A stretch of 26,495 bases of DNA from a candidate division WOR-3 bacterium. Lineage in GTDB: Bacteria > SDB-A. Numbering within the stretch: position 1 is the first letter of the stretch; each line of letters opens with the position of its first letter. The DNA is taken from the NCBI GenBank assembly GCA_016926475.1, contig JAFGON010000083.1, forward strand, positions 1-26,495, written 5' to 3'. The translations under genes and the position numbers were made by a program. Below the pieces are notes generated by a model. The model was not told where the DNA came from and did not search any database. It was given only the letters and a program-made list of their open reading frames with translations. Shown one piece after another: positions 6,997 to 16,158 of this stretch.

Positions 6997-8641
6997 AAAG
7001 TGGAACAAGCATCCTAAAATACAACTGCTTACAATAATTGCTTTCGCTTCATTGTGTATATTTTTCTTTGAATCTGGCAAAATTGCAAGATCTGAAACAT
7101 TTAGAAATCAAGCGAGGCTTTTGACCGCGTACAGTTTCTCGCCAGAAATACTCAGAGGATCTTTGATTGACAGAAAAGGCAGATGCATAGCTTATTCACA
7201 CACATCTTTGTCTGTTTTCATGTACCCCGAAAGCGTTACCAATATCAATGATTGCGCTCAGAGGTTGGAGAGAATAGGAATTTCAAACTCCGAAGAAATT
7301 ATTCAAAACGTCGAAGGCAGAAAAGGTTTTACCTGGATCGAAAGAGACGTAAGCGGAGACGTCAGCCGAAGGGTGAGAGAAGAAAATATATCTGGAGTTG
7401 GTGTTTTCTACGATCAAATAAGGAGATACGCGAGAAGCGTTTCTTTTGGAAATCTAACCGGTTGCGTGGACCCCAGCAACAGAGGGCTATCAGGTCTTGA
7501 ATACACATTCGACAATTTTTTAAAGGGAGAAAATGACACCGCCATAATGTCTCTAACCCATAGAGGAAACCTTTATCTCGGGGAAGAACTAGACCAAAAC
7601 ACCAGATTCAGAGGAGACGATGTTTTCCTCTGCATAGATATGGATATACAAGACGCTGCTTACAATTCTCTGAAAAAGGCTGTTGAAACGTATTCGGCAA
7701 AATCAGGGACTGTCATTGTCTTGGATCCCAAAACCGGAGCCGTCAGAACCATGGTGACCGTGGGTGAGAATGATCTGAATATGACCGTGGACTGGCAATA
7801 TGAACCAGGTTCGACATTTAAGCTTATTACTGCAGCGGCGGCTCTTTCAGAGAATTCTGTCTCACTCGATGAAATTGTAGAATACGGAAAATGCGAGGTT
7901 CAAATAGGCGATTACTTGATAAAAGACGCTGAAATACACGACACGTTGAATTTTAGAGAAGCTTTTGTGCATTCTTCCAACGTGGGAATGGTAGATGTGG
8001 CTAGGAAAACTGGGACAATGACTTTTAACAAATATATTCTTCTTTTTGGTTTTGGCGAAAAAACCGAAATTGATCTTCCTCATGAAGCGAGAGGGTATGT
8101 TCCTAAACCTAATGAATGGATAGACGTAAAATTGGCAACAGTTTCTTTTGGGCAGGGATTGTCTGTGACGCCCCTGCAACTAACAGCAGCGTATGCGGCT
8201 GTAGCCAACGGCGGATTTCTTCTCAGGCCCAAAATAGTTGACAGTATAGTTTCGCCTTCAAGAGTGGTTTTGATAAAAAAAACCGATACTCTCAGGAGAG
8301 TACTGACAGTAGACGTATGCGATACATTGACAGCCCTTCTTGTGGATGCTGTGGAAAGGGGAACTGGAAAATACGCAAAAATTGAAGACGTCTCTATTGC
8401 CGGCAAAACCGGCACGGCACAGATAGCCTCCGAATCAGGAGGTTACCGTGAAGACGCCTATATATCTTCGTTTATAGGATACTTTCCTGCCGAAGATCCG
8501 CAGTATGTCATATGCGTGATAATTGAAGAACCCAGGGGCGCCTACTACGGCGGGTATGTCGCAGCTCCTGTATTCAGAGAAATTACAGAATATATTATTC
8601 GTACCATGAAACTGATAGAGACAGCGAGATCACAGATATGA
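6989..8641 (+). CDS. ftsI: septal peptidoglycan transpeptidase FtsI (class B PBP)
   Basis: A 550-residue penicillin-binding protein: short cytoplasmic N-terminus, membrane anchor at about 11-30, a PBP dimerisation domain (starting with ILRGSLIDRKG), then the transpeptidase domain. Active-site motifs are all present: S275-T-F-K278, S329-S-N331 and K473-T-G. No PASTA repeats follow, so it is the simple FtsI type. It cross-links septal wall with FtsW. The start is set at ATG 6989 because AAGG at 6977-6980 lies 8 bases upstream and the hydrophobic anchor follows; an upstream TTG at 6965 would add 8 residues without support. It overlaps ftsL by 8 bases and murE by ATGA. Confidence 0.97.
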   Translation: MIKKWNKHPKIQLLTIIAFASLCIFFFESGKIARSETFRNQARLLTAYSFSPEILRGSLIDRKGRCIAYSHTSLSVFMYPESVTNINDCAQRLERIGISNSEEIIQNVEGRKGFTWIERDVSGDVSRRVREENISGVGVFYDQIRRYARSVSFGNLTGCVDPSNRGLSGLEYTFDNFLKGENDTAIMSLTHRGNLYLGEELDQNTRFRGDDVFLCIDMDIQDAAYNSLKKAVETYSAKSGTVIVLDPKTGAVRTMVTVGENDLNMTVDWQYEPGSTFKLITAAAALSENSVSLDEIVEYGKCEVQIGDYLIKDAEIHDTLNFREAFVHSSNVGMVDVARKTGTMTFNKYILLFGFGEKTEIDLPHEARGYVPKPNEWIDVKLATVSFGQGLSVTPLQLTAAYAAVANGGFLLRPKIVDSIVSPSRVVLIKKTDTLRRVLTVDVCDTLTALLVDAVERGTGKYAKIEDVSIAGKTGTAQIASESGGYREDAYISSFIGYFPAEDPQYVICVIIEEPRGAYYGGYVAAPVFREITEYIIRTMKLIETARSQI

Positions 8642-10098
8642 CAAATATTGATGAAATAAAAGAAAATTTTCCAGAACTGAAAATTCACGGATACAGAAAT
8701 GAAAACCCCTGTATAACCGGAATAGGACCCGATTCGAGAACTTTGGAAAAAGGGGATATTTTCGTGGTCACGGATGAAACTTCTTTAAAGTGGATAAAAG
8801 ACGCAGTCGCCAAAGGAGCACCGGCTGTTTTGGCGCGAGAGAAAGTACAAGCAATGATAAAAGTCCCGGTAATTGAATGCAAAAATACAGAAAATGCCGC
8901 TCTGGATTTGGCTCAGTTTATATATAAAAATGAAATAAAAAATCTAAAAATCGTCGGAATAACAGGTACAAACGGCAAAACCACTACGGCTTTCATGCTA
9001 AAATCCATTTTCGAAAAAGCCGGACTGTCAACAGGCATGATTGGCACCACCGGACACTATTTTTCAAATGAAACGGAGAAAGCGTTCAACACAACACCAC
9101 CCGCTTTAGAAATTTATAGGCTTCTCGGAAAAATGACAAAGAAGAGAATATGTCATGTGGTAATGGAAGTTTCCTCACACGCTCTCGAATTGGGCAGGAT
9201 AAAAAACTTGTTGTTTGATTCTGTGCTGTTCACAAGTTTCGGGCAGGACCACCTCGATTTTCACGGAAGTTTGGAGAACTATTTCAAAGCAAAATTGAAA
9301 ATATTCACTCTTATGAAAGAAAACGCTTTCTCCTGCGTCAATGGAGAAATTGTTTTCAAAGACAGTATTTCGAAAGCCACAGACAAGAGCATTTATTTTT
9401 ATTCAGCGAAAGAAGAATCAGACTTCAGAATAATACCTGAAATTCAAAATCTAGACTCTTCTCGATTCCGTCTAGTCGGAAGGGACTGTGATTTTGAAAT
9501 TGAACTGCATATTCCAACTCGCGTAAACATGTTTAACGCCGCGGGAGCCGCCGTATGCGCATTGAAATTTGGGATCGATGAGGAGACGATAAGCAATGGG
9601 TTGAAAAGAATCCGAGAAATACCAGGGCGTTTACAGAAGGTGAAATCAGGCGCCCCGTTCAGCATATTCGTCGATTTTGCGCATACCCCAGACGCTCTCG
9701 AAAATCTGCTTTCTGACTTGAAAAATTTGGAACACAAGAAAATTATTTCTGTCTTTGGCTGCGGTGGAGACAGGGATAAGCTTAAAAGACCTGAAATGGG
9801 TAAAATCGCCGAGAAATATTCAGATGTCGTCATTCTCACCGACGACAACCCAAGGTCTGAGAATCCAGATTTGATTATAGGAGAAATCATGGCTGGAATG
9901 ACTGAGAAACCTCTTGTTTTTCGAGACAGAAAAGAGGCGATCAGAAAAGCGGTAGAAAAAGCCGGTGTAGGCGATATCGTTGTAATCTGCGGCAAAGGGC
10001 ATGAAACGTATCAAATAACTCAGAATAAAGTAAGTGAATTCAATGACAGAGAAGAAGTAAAAAAAACTCTGGCGGAGTATGGATGGATTATGAATTAG
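8638..10098 (+). CDS. murE: UDP-MurNAc-L-Ala-D-Glu:meso-diaminopimelate ligase MurE
   Basis: A 486-residue cytoplasmic ATP-dependent ligase that adds the third stem-peptide residue. The ATP loop is TGTNGKTT (109-116), and a FKAKLKIF segment carries the Lys that is carbamylated in the family. The substrate-specificity motif reads DNPR (403-406), the form associated with meso-diaminopimelate rather than L-lysine, so the wall is predicted to be the DAP type. The C-terminus has the conserved CGKGHE element. Length is standard. It starts in an ATGA overlap with ftsI and overlaps murF by 16 bases. Confidence 0.97.
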   Translation: MTNIDEIKENFPELKIHGYRNENPCITGIGPDSRTLEKGDIFVVTDETSLKWIKDAVAKGAPAVLAREKVQAMIKVPVIECKNTENAALDLAQFIYKNEIKNLKIVGITGTNGKTTTAFMLKSIFEKAGLSTGMIGTTGHYFSNETEKAFNTTPPALEIYRLLGKMTKKRICHVVMEVSSHALELGRIKNLLFDSVLFTSFGQDHLDFHGSLENYFKAKLKIFTLMKENAFSCVNGEIVFKDSISKATDKSIYFYSAKEESDFRIIPEIQNLDSSRFRLVGRDCDFEIELHIPTRVNMFNAAGAAVCALKFGIDEETISNGLKRIREIPGRLQKVKSGAPFSIFVDFAHTPDALENLLSDLKNLEHKKIISVFGCGGDRDKLKRPEMGKIAEKYSDVVILTDDNPRSENPDLIIGEIMAGMTEKPLVFRDRKEAIRKAVEKAGVGDIVVICGKGHETYQITQNKVSEFNDREEVKKTLAEYGWIMN

Positions 10099-11423
10099 AA
10101 CGCATAGTTTCCGTAACGGGGGCAGAACTACACGGAATTGAACCTACGATAAAAGCTAGCGGTTTTTCGACAGATTCGAGAATTGTAGGAAAAGGACAAA
10201 TATTCGTGGCAATTAAAGGGGAAAAAACTGACGGGCATAAATACTTCAAAGAAGCCTTAGAAAACGGTGCTCTGGCGGTGATGTGCGAAAAGAAGTTAAA
10301 CGGTCCTTCGTTGACTGTCAAAAACTGCGTTGAGGCTATGGGACAGCTGGCCTTTGACAGGTTATCCAGATCTAAAGCAAAGATAGTAGGTGTGACAGGA
10401 TCTTTGGGAAAGACCACCGCAAAAGAGGCTATCAAATCAGCTCTCGGATCTGCTTTAAAAGTCGAATCGAGTGAAGGAAATATGAATACAGAAATAGGGC
10501 TGCCTCTCACTATTTTAAACAAAGAGCGGGATCCTGACATTTTTGTGCTTGAAATGGCGGCGAGAAAAATTGGAGACATCGAATACCTGTGCGAGATTGC
10601 CCAACCCGATATTTCTGTTGTCACACAAATAGCGCCTGTTCATCTTGAGATCTTCGGTTCAATGGAAAATATCACAAAAGCGAAATTAGAAATCGCGCTG
10701 AAGACGAAAAATGGAGGTTTCGTGGTTTTAAACGGAGACGACAAAGAACTTTCCAAATTCAAAAAGTTTGAGGGAAAGACTGTACATTATTTCGGTATTG
10801 AGCATCAGAGTGTAAAAGACATAAGATACTCCAAAGAGGAAACTTCTTTCACCGTGCAAAACCACAGAGTCACTGTTAGAGTTCCAGCAAAAGTCGGTCT
10901 TTATGCAGGATTGGCTTCACTCAAGGTAGGTCAGATTTTAGGTCTTGAAATATCTGAGCTCGCCCGTGGTTTGTCTTCAATGGTAATGCCGCCAAACAGG
11001 TTTGGATTATTCCTGGTTTCCGGCAAAACCATCATAGATGATTCTTACAACTCAAGCCCAGTAGCGTTGGAAGCGGTGATGGATTACACCAGCCGGTACT
11101 TTACGGGAAAAAAAATAGCCGTTTTGGGCGATATGAAAGAATTGGGTGAAGACAGCCCAAGATACCATTTTGAAGCCGGTTCCAAAGCTGCCAAAAAAGG
11201 TTTTGCCGAAGTCATAGCGGTGGGAGACTACGCTAAAGACTTATGCCAGGGTTTTAATGAAAAAAGTTCTAAAAATTGTCATGAAGCTCAAAACTGGAAA
11301 GAGGCTTTATCGATTCTGGAAAAAATTATAGACAAGGGAGATGTAATTCTTATAAAGGGCAGCAGAGTCATGGAGCTTGATAAATTAGCTCTCGCACTTA
11401 AAAACGGCGGTAAAAGTGTTTAA
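10083..11423 (+). CDS. murF: UDP-MurNAc-tripeptide:D-Ala-D-Ala ligase MurF
   Basis: A 446-residue Mur ligase that adds the D-Ala-D-Ala dipeptide to complete UDP-MurNAc-pentapeptide. The N-terminal domain contains the STDSR element seen in MurE/MurF. The ATP loop reads TGSLGKTT (105-112), followed by NTEIGLPL, the DDSYNSSP stretch typical of MurF, the LGDM-x-ELG element and the terminal IKGSR motif. GGAG at 10074-10077 lies 5 bases before ATG 10083, deciding the start even though this lies inside the end of murE. The dipeptide must come from a Ddl encoded elsewhere, since none is in the window. Confidence 0.97.
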   Translation: MDYELERIVSVTGAELHGIEPTIKASGFSTDSRIVGKGQIFVAIKGEKTDGHKYFKEALENGALAVMCEKKLNGPSLTVKNCVEAMGQLAFDRLSRSKAKIVGVTGSLGKTTAKEAIKSALGSALKVESSEGNMNTEIGLPLTILNKERDPDIFVLEMAARKIGDIEYLCEIAQPDISVVTQIAPVHLEIFGSMENITKAKLEIALKTKNGGFVVLNGDDKELSKFKKFEGKTVHYFGIEHQSVKDIRYSKEETSFTVQNHRVTVRVPAKVGLYAGLASLKVGQILGLEISELARGLSSMVMPPNRFGLFLVSGKTIIDDSYNSSPVALEAVMDYTSRYFTGKKIAVLGDMKELGEDSPRYHFEAGSKAAKKGFAEVIAVGDYAKDLCQGFNEKSSKNCHEAQNWKEALSILEKIIDKGDVILIKGSRVMELDKLALALKNGGKSV

Positions 11424-12498
11424 ACTGCTTATTCAATTCAAAGAAACTTTTTCTTTTCTCAACATACTGGGTTATATAACTTTCAGATCGGCTTATGCAG
11501 TTGTCACATCCCTTTTAATTTCTTTTTTGGCAGGACCCTATGTCATCAGGAAACTGGAAAAATATAAAACAGGGATGACCGTAAGAGAGTACACGCCGGA
11601 AGGGCATGAAAAAAAAGTCGGGACACCTTCAATGGGCGGCATATTGATAATAGTGTCCATACTAGTTTCGGTATTGTTCTGGGGAGACCTAACGAATAGA
11701 AATATAATAATCCTTCTGTTTTCTCTGGTCTGGTTAGGTGTTTTCGGATTTCTCGACGACTTGATGAAGATTAAAAGAAAAAAAGGCATGAGGGGAAAAT
11801 ACAAACTCGCGGGGCAGATAATTCTCGCAGGTTTTGTCGGTTTTGTTTTGTTTCGATTTCCTTCTCAAGGCGAGCTTAAGGTCACGCAGACAAATGCAAT
11901 GTTTCTGAAAAATCTGATCGTCGATTTCGGGTGGTTTTATATTCCGCTGATTTTGACTGTGATTCTCGGCTCATCAAACGCCGTCAACATAACCGACGGT
12001 TTGGACGGATTAGCTGCGGGTTCCTTGGCTTCAGCTTTTGCCGCGTTTTCAGTTGTCGCTTACATAGTAGGAAATGTCAAAGCTTCTCAATACCTCCATA
12101 TAGGTTTTGATCCTTCTGCGGCTGAAGTGACTATATTCGGAGCTGCGGCTTTCGGAGCTTGTTTAGGTTTTTTATGGTTTAATTCTCATCCGGCTCAGAT
12201 TTTCATGGGAGATACGGGCTCTCTTTCTTTGGGAGGAGCTCTCGGATTGATGGCGGTTTTGTTGAAACAAGAAATTTTACTCGTGTTTGTCGGAGGGGTA
12301 TTCGTCATAGAAGCTCTGTCGGTTATTATGCAGGTCGCTTATTTCAAAACGACGGGAGGAAAAAGAATTTTCAAAATGGCTCCTGTTCATCATCATTTTG
12401 AAAAGTGCGGTTGGTCGGAAAGCAAAATAGTAGTTCGGTTTTGGCTTCTCGCGGTTATGTTTGCTCTTATAGGTTTAAGCACTCTAAAGATAAGGTGA
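11416..12498 (+). CDS. mraY: phospho-MurNAc-pentapeptide transferase MraY
   Basis: A 360-residue multi-pass inner-membrane enzyme (about ten hydrophobic segments) that moves phospho-MurNAc-pentapeptide onto undecaprenyl phosphate to give lipid I. Family motifs: GTPSMGG after the first segment, the aspartate pair D114-D115 in FLDDL, NITDGLDGL, FMGDTGSL with D266, and the HHHFEK motif at 325-330. The length equals that of E. coli MraY. The start is GTG 11416, preceded by GGCGG at a 5-base spacing and overlapping the end of murF by 8 bases; no ATG fits. A 3-base gap separates it from murD. Confidence 0.97.
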   Translation: MFKLLIQFKETFSFLNILGYITFRSAYAVVTSLLISFLAGPYVIRKLEKYKTGMTVREYTPEGHEKKVGTPSMGGILIIVSILVSVLFWGDLTNRNIIILLFSLVWLGVFGFLDDLMKIKRKKGMRGKYKLAGQIILAGFVGFVLFRFPSQGELKVTQTNAMFLKNLIVDFGWFYIPLILTVILGSSNAVNITDGLDGLAAGSLASAFAAFSVVAYIVGNVKASQYLHIGFDPSAAEVTIFGAAAFGACLGFLWFNSHPAQIFMGDTGSLSLGGALGLMAVLLKQEILLVFVGGVFVIEALSVIMQVAYFKTTGGKRIFKMAPVHHHFEKCGWSESKIVVRFWLLAVMFALIGLSTLKIR

Positions 12499-12501
12499 TT
12501 T

Positions 12502-13848
12502 ATGTCTGAAAAAAGAGTGACAGTAATAGGAGGAGGAAGAAGTGGGGAAGCGGCCGCAAAGCTCCTTGTGCACAACGGAATAGATGTTTTTGTGACTGAC
12601 TCTAACTCAATTTCCGATGAAGTCAAAAGAAACCTGAGAGCGATGAATGTCAATTTTGAGGAAAACGAGCACACAAAGAGAGCCTTTGATTGCGACTGGG
12701 CCGTAGCGAGCCCGGGTATAAAAACCGATTCAGAGATCATTTTAAGTTTTAAAGAAATGAAAAAGAAAATAATCCCAGAAATTGAATTGGCGAAAAAGTT
12801 TATGAAGGCAAATTTGCTTTCGGTCACCGGCACAAACGGAAAGAGCACCACGACTGCTTTGGCGGCTCATTTGATAGAAAATAGCGGAGTGAAATGTCAC
12901 GTGGGCGGAAACCTCGCTCCCGGAAAGCCTCTTTCAGAAATATCTATTGAAGCAAAACAAGGCGAGTGGGTAAGCGCGGAAATCAGCAGTTTTCAAATGG
13001 AGCTGGTTTCGGAATTTGAAACAGACGCTGCAATATGGACGAATGTTTCTAGAGACCATCTCGACAGGCATGGAGATATTGAAAACTACGCTTCTTTCAA
13101 GGCTGATCTTGTAAAGAGAGTGAATAAAAACGGATTCGCGGTACTAAATTCTGATGACCAAATCGTCCTGGAGACAACGATCGGGGCTGAATGCAGGAAA
13201 TACTATTTTGGAAACGACAGGGCTATAACACAGGGGTTTATAGACGGCGATGTAGCTATTTTTCAGCCCGATCAGAGCGTGCGTTTTTCTATACGAGAAA
13301 ACGAAACGCAGCTGAAAGGGCGACACAACCTCGAAAATGTTCTAGCTGCAGGTCTCGCGGCTTATTTCATAGGCGTTAAACCCGAAAAGATAATAGAGTC
13401 TGTTAAGACGTTCAAAGGTCTCCCTCACAGGCTTGAGAAAATTGGTGTGTTCGGGGGAGTATTGTTTATCAACAACTCAATGTGCACTAACGAGACAGCG
13501 TTCAGAAAGTCACTTGAAGCGTATAAAGGCGCGATTGCAATAGTTGGAGGAAAAGAAAAAAAAACAGATTTAAACGACATCGCCTTGTCTTGCAGGGATC
13601 TGGCTAAATTCGTGATACTGATAGGCTCGAGTGCTGATGAACTGTCCGAAAAGCTGAAAACATTCAATGTTGGACACGATAAGGTTCTAGACATGGACGA
13701 GGCCGTCATTAAAGCGTCGAAAATCGCCGTCAAGGGAGATACGGTCATTCTCAATCCAGGTATGGCGAGTTTCGATATGTTCAAAGATTTCCAAGACAGA
13801 GGTGAAACCTTTAAAAATTCGGTGAGAAAAAACTATGCTCCTTTATGA
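12502..13848 (+). CDS. murD: UDP-MurNAc-L-Ala:D-Glu ligase MurD
   Basis: A 448-residue Mur ligase that adds D-Glu. It has the N-terminal Rossmann-like GGGRSG element (residues 10-15), ATP loop GTNGKSTT (110-117), the NVSRDHLDRHG stretch, a Lys in ASFKADL likely to be carbamylated, and the C-terminal ASFD-x-F-x-x-F-x-x-RG motif. Unusually, the block normally read NDSKATN is N324-N-S-M-C-T-N330, losing the conserved Asp and Lys that lie near the substrate in E. coli MurD, while Thr and the final Asn remain. The GGK-x-K segment that supplies another substrate-binding Lys is kept. Position between mraY and ftsW is the standard place for murD, so I retain the name. AAGG ends 6 bases before ATG 12502. 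Confidence 0.93.
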   Translation: MSEKRVTVIGGGRSGEAAAKLLVHNGIDVFVTDSNSISDEVKRNLRAMNVNFEENEHTKRAFDCDWAVASPGIKTDSEIILSFKEMKKKIIPEIELAKKFMKANLLSVTGTNGKSTTTALAAHLIENSGVKCHVGGNLAPGKPLSEISIEAKQGEWVSAEISSFQMELVSEFETDAAIWTNVSRDHLDRHGDIENYASFKADLVKRVNKNGFAVLNSDDQIVLETTIGAECRKYYFGNDRAITQGFIDGDVAIFQPDQSVRFSIRENETQLKGRHNLENVLAAGLAAYFIGVKPEKIIESVKTFKGLPHRLEKIGVFGGVLFINNSMCTNETAFRKSLEAYKGAIAIVGGKEKKTDLNDIALSCRDLAKFVILIGSSADELSEKLKTFNVGHDKVLDMDEAVIKASKIAVKGDTVILNPGMASFDMFKDFQDRGETFKNSVRKNYAPL

Positions 13849-15103
13849 AGATAAGTTGGGAGATAAAATCAAAAACGCCAACTATGGTCTTTTGATTATT
13901 GTCGCGGTTTTATTGGGTATAAGTGTGATAACTGTTTTTTCAGCCCATCAAAGAGCTTCAATATTCAGTTTCGAAGCCACGAAAATTCCTTACAAGCATG
14001 TATTCAACATATTGCTCGGTTTTGCCGCTCTTTTTATAGCGTTTTGCATACCTTTAAAGAGGACTGACAACACTGTATTGATCCTTTTTTTCGCTTTTGT
14101 AGCTTCAGTTATGCTGTTCGGTGTGATTCTTTTCGGAGAAGACATAAATGGCGCACACAGGTGGATTAAAATCGGGAGTATCAATTTTCAACCTTCTGAG
14201 ATAGCTAAAATAGTCCTGATATTTTACGTGTCACACTACATAAAGAAAAAAAACACGCGGATAAAAGAAACCAACGTCAAGTGGTCTTGGGGGCTTCTTG
14301 TCGTGATAGGCGGCATAATTGCTTTGATAGCTGTAGAGCCTGATGTATCTACCGCGCTGGTGCTTATTCTTCTGGTTTTTGTTTTCTTTTTTGTGGGCAG
14401 AGTTCCAATAAAATTTTCTTTTGTACTGATAATGAGCGTTTTGATCATCGGTGTAATGCTGTATTTACTGCCAGGCAGCAGATTCAAGCATATAGATGTC
14501 AGGATAAACAACTATATATCATCGATAAGACAGGGAGAGTTGAATTCCCAGGGTAACAAGCAGATAGAAAATTCAATTCTCGCTTACGCAAACGGCGGAT
14601 TTTTCGGCAGGGGAATCTGCAGGGGTGAATTGAAAAATGGTTCATTCATTCCAGAAATTGACAGGGATATGATCGCTGCGGCGATCGGTGAGGAAATGGG
14701 TTTGGCAGGCGTGATTTTGATGATGTCTCTGTATTTTGCCATACTCGTAATTGGCTTCAAAACGGCAGTGTTTTTTGAAGACAAAGACAAGTACCTTTAT
14801 TTTCTCGCGATTGGCATATCAGTCAATATTTTCCTTTTCGCGATTATTCACGCTTTTATAAGCATTGGAGCGCTTCCTGCGACAGGGTTGGTTTTGCCAT
14901 TCATGTCTTACGGCGGAACTTCAATGGTCAGCAATATGTTTTTGATCGGAATACTTTTGAACATTTCTGCGCTTTCTAAAAACCATGAACTTAACGAGAA
15001 TTTGATAAAAAAGAGAGAATTGATTTTTTTCAACTCTAAAAATGCCGTGAGCCCGGATCAAAGAAGGACACTTGAGCGCAAAAAAACGGTGAGAGCGCTT
15101 TGA
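13835..15103 (+). CDS. ftsW: septal peptidoglycan glycosyltransferase FtsW
   Basis: A 422-residue SEDS-family membrane protein with about ten hydrophobic segments; it polymerises lipid II at the septum with FtsI. The long extracytoplasmic loop carries GGFFGRG and P273-E274 with D278 in PEIDRDMI, matching the SEDS pattern PE-x-x-x-D-x-I in which the Asp is the key catalytic residue, then the family's IGEE-x-G element. The last segments contain LPATGLVLPFMSYGGTSM, a strong family signature. The usual AHT between PE and D is replaced by IDR. Position beside murG argues for FtsW rather than RodA. It overlaps murD by 14 bases, with GGTGAG 8 bases upstream. Confidence 0.96.
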   Translation: MLLYEDKLGDKIKNANYGLLIIVAVLLGISVITVFSAHQRASIFSFEATKIPYKHVFNILLGFAALFIAFCIPLKRTDNTVLILFFAFVASVMLFGVILFGEDINGAHRWIKIGSINFQPSEIAKIVLIFYVSHYIKKKNTRIKETNVKWSWGLLVVIGGIIALIAVEPDVSTALVLILLVFVFFFVGRVPIKFSFVLIMSVLIIGVMLYLLPGSRFKHIDVRINNYISSIRQGELNSQGNKQIENSILAYANGGFFGRGICRGELKNGSFIPEIDRDMIAAAIGEEMGLAGVILMMSLYFAILVIGFKTAVFFEDKDKYLYFLAIGISVNIFLFAIIHAFISIGALPATGLVLPFMSYGGTSMVSNMFLIGILLNISALSKNHELNENLIKKRELIFFNSKNAVSPDQRRTLERKKTVRAL

Positions 15104-16158
15104 GAAGAAGTAAACTGATAATAGCTGTCGGCGCGACTGGAGGGCATATATATCCGGCTTTAGCTTGTGCAGAAGAGTTGAAAATAAGATGTGAGTTGGT
15201 TTTTCTCGGCAGCGAAAGGGGATTAGGCGAAAAATTACTCAAGTCAAGCGGTTTCAGGTTCGAAAAAATTAAGAGTAATCCATGGGCAGGGAAAACGCTT
15301 GTTGAAAAATTACGGGCGTTATTTTCGTTTATTTCAGGAACTATTATGAGTTTGAAAATTATGTCCAGGGAAAAGCCGTTTGCTGTTTTCGCGACGGGAT
15401 CTTTCACAACGGTTCCAGTGTTGGCTGCGTGCGTATTGAGCGCCCTTCCTTTTTTTATTTTCGAACCGGATGTTGAGCCCGGGATGACGACTAAATATTT
15501 TGGCGTAAAAGCCAAAAAAATATTTTTGTCATACGAGGACACTCGCGAACACCTGCCGAAAACCCACAGAACTCTTTTTACCGGAACTCCGGTGAGAGCC
15601 AGAATAGGCAAAGTACCATTTGAGGAAGCGAGAGAGAAATTCGGATTTTCTAAGAATGATAAGGTGATACTTGTTTTTGGCGGGAGTCAGGGCTCTGCGA
15701 AAATCGAAAAAACATTTTTTGAAATGTGCGAAAAATACGGAGTTCCTGAAAACGCAAAAATCATTGCTTCATCTGGTAAATTTTCACAGGGTTTGTTCGA
15801 GAAGTGCGGGCAAAGGATATTGTGCATGAATTACATTGAAGATATGCCTTCTGCTTACGCATGCGCCGATACGGTAGTGGCGCGCGCGGGAGCGATGACC
15901 GTAGCTGAATTGATAACGGCGAAAAAATTTTCTGTCTTGATCCCTTTGCCTATAGCGAGAGGTCATCAAGAAGAAAATGCTCGTCAGTTAGAAAAATTAG
16001 GTTGGGCTATTGTATTGAAGGAAAACGAACTCGATGCGCCTGTTCTCTACGAAGCTGTCAAAACAGCTCTGGCGAAAAACTTGGACAAAAAAGAAAACTA
16101 TCACCGGATGAAAAATTCAGCTCGGTTAATCGCAAGGGAGATTTGCGGTGCAGACTAA
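15100..16158 (+). CDS. murG: lipid II synthase MurG (GlcNAc transferase)
   Basis: A 352-residue peripheral membrane GT-B glycosyltransferase that adds GlcNAc to lipid I. The N-terminal G-loop reads GATGGH (11-16) with the following IYPAL. The C-terminal domain holds FGGSQGS, the YIEDM motif, RAGAMTVAEL and IPLPIARGHQEENA, which bind UDP-GlcNAc in the family. The segment normally reading HEQN is F121-E-P-D124, an unusual form, though the following PG is present. The start is TTG 15100 in a TTGA overlap with the ftsW stop; no ATG or GTG lies near the conserved N-terminus. It overlaps murC by 11 bases. Confidence 0.96.
   Translation: MRRSKLIIAVGATGGHIYPALACAEELKIRCELVFLGSERGLGEKLLKSSGFRFEKIKSNPWAGKTLVEKLRALFSFISGTIMSLKIMSREKPFAVFATGSFTTVPVLAACVLSALPFFIFEPDVEPGMTTKYFGVKAKKIFLSYEDTREHLPKTHRTLFTGTPVRARIGKVPFEEAREKFGFSKNDKVILVFGGSQGSAKIEKTFFEMCEKYGVPENAKIIASSGKFSQGLFEKCGQRILCMNYIEDMPSAYACADTVVARAGAMTVAELITAKKFSVLIPLPIARGHQEENARQLEKLGWAIVLKENELDAPVLYEAVKTALAKNLDKKENYHRMKNSARLIAREICGAD

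Noticed and set aside
9444-9995. 183-codon open frame on the minus strand
   Set aside because: Lies wholly within murE on the other strand, has no family pattern and no start signal; a by-product of murE codon use.
10088-10624. 178-codon open frame on the minus strand
   Set aside because: Antisense to murF; no recognisable domain or ribosome binding site.
15036-15611. 191-codon open frame on the minus strand
   Set aside because: Antisense to the end of ftsW and the start of murG, both clearly coding; no motif seen.
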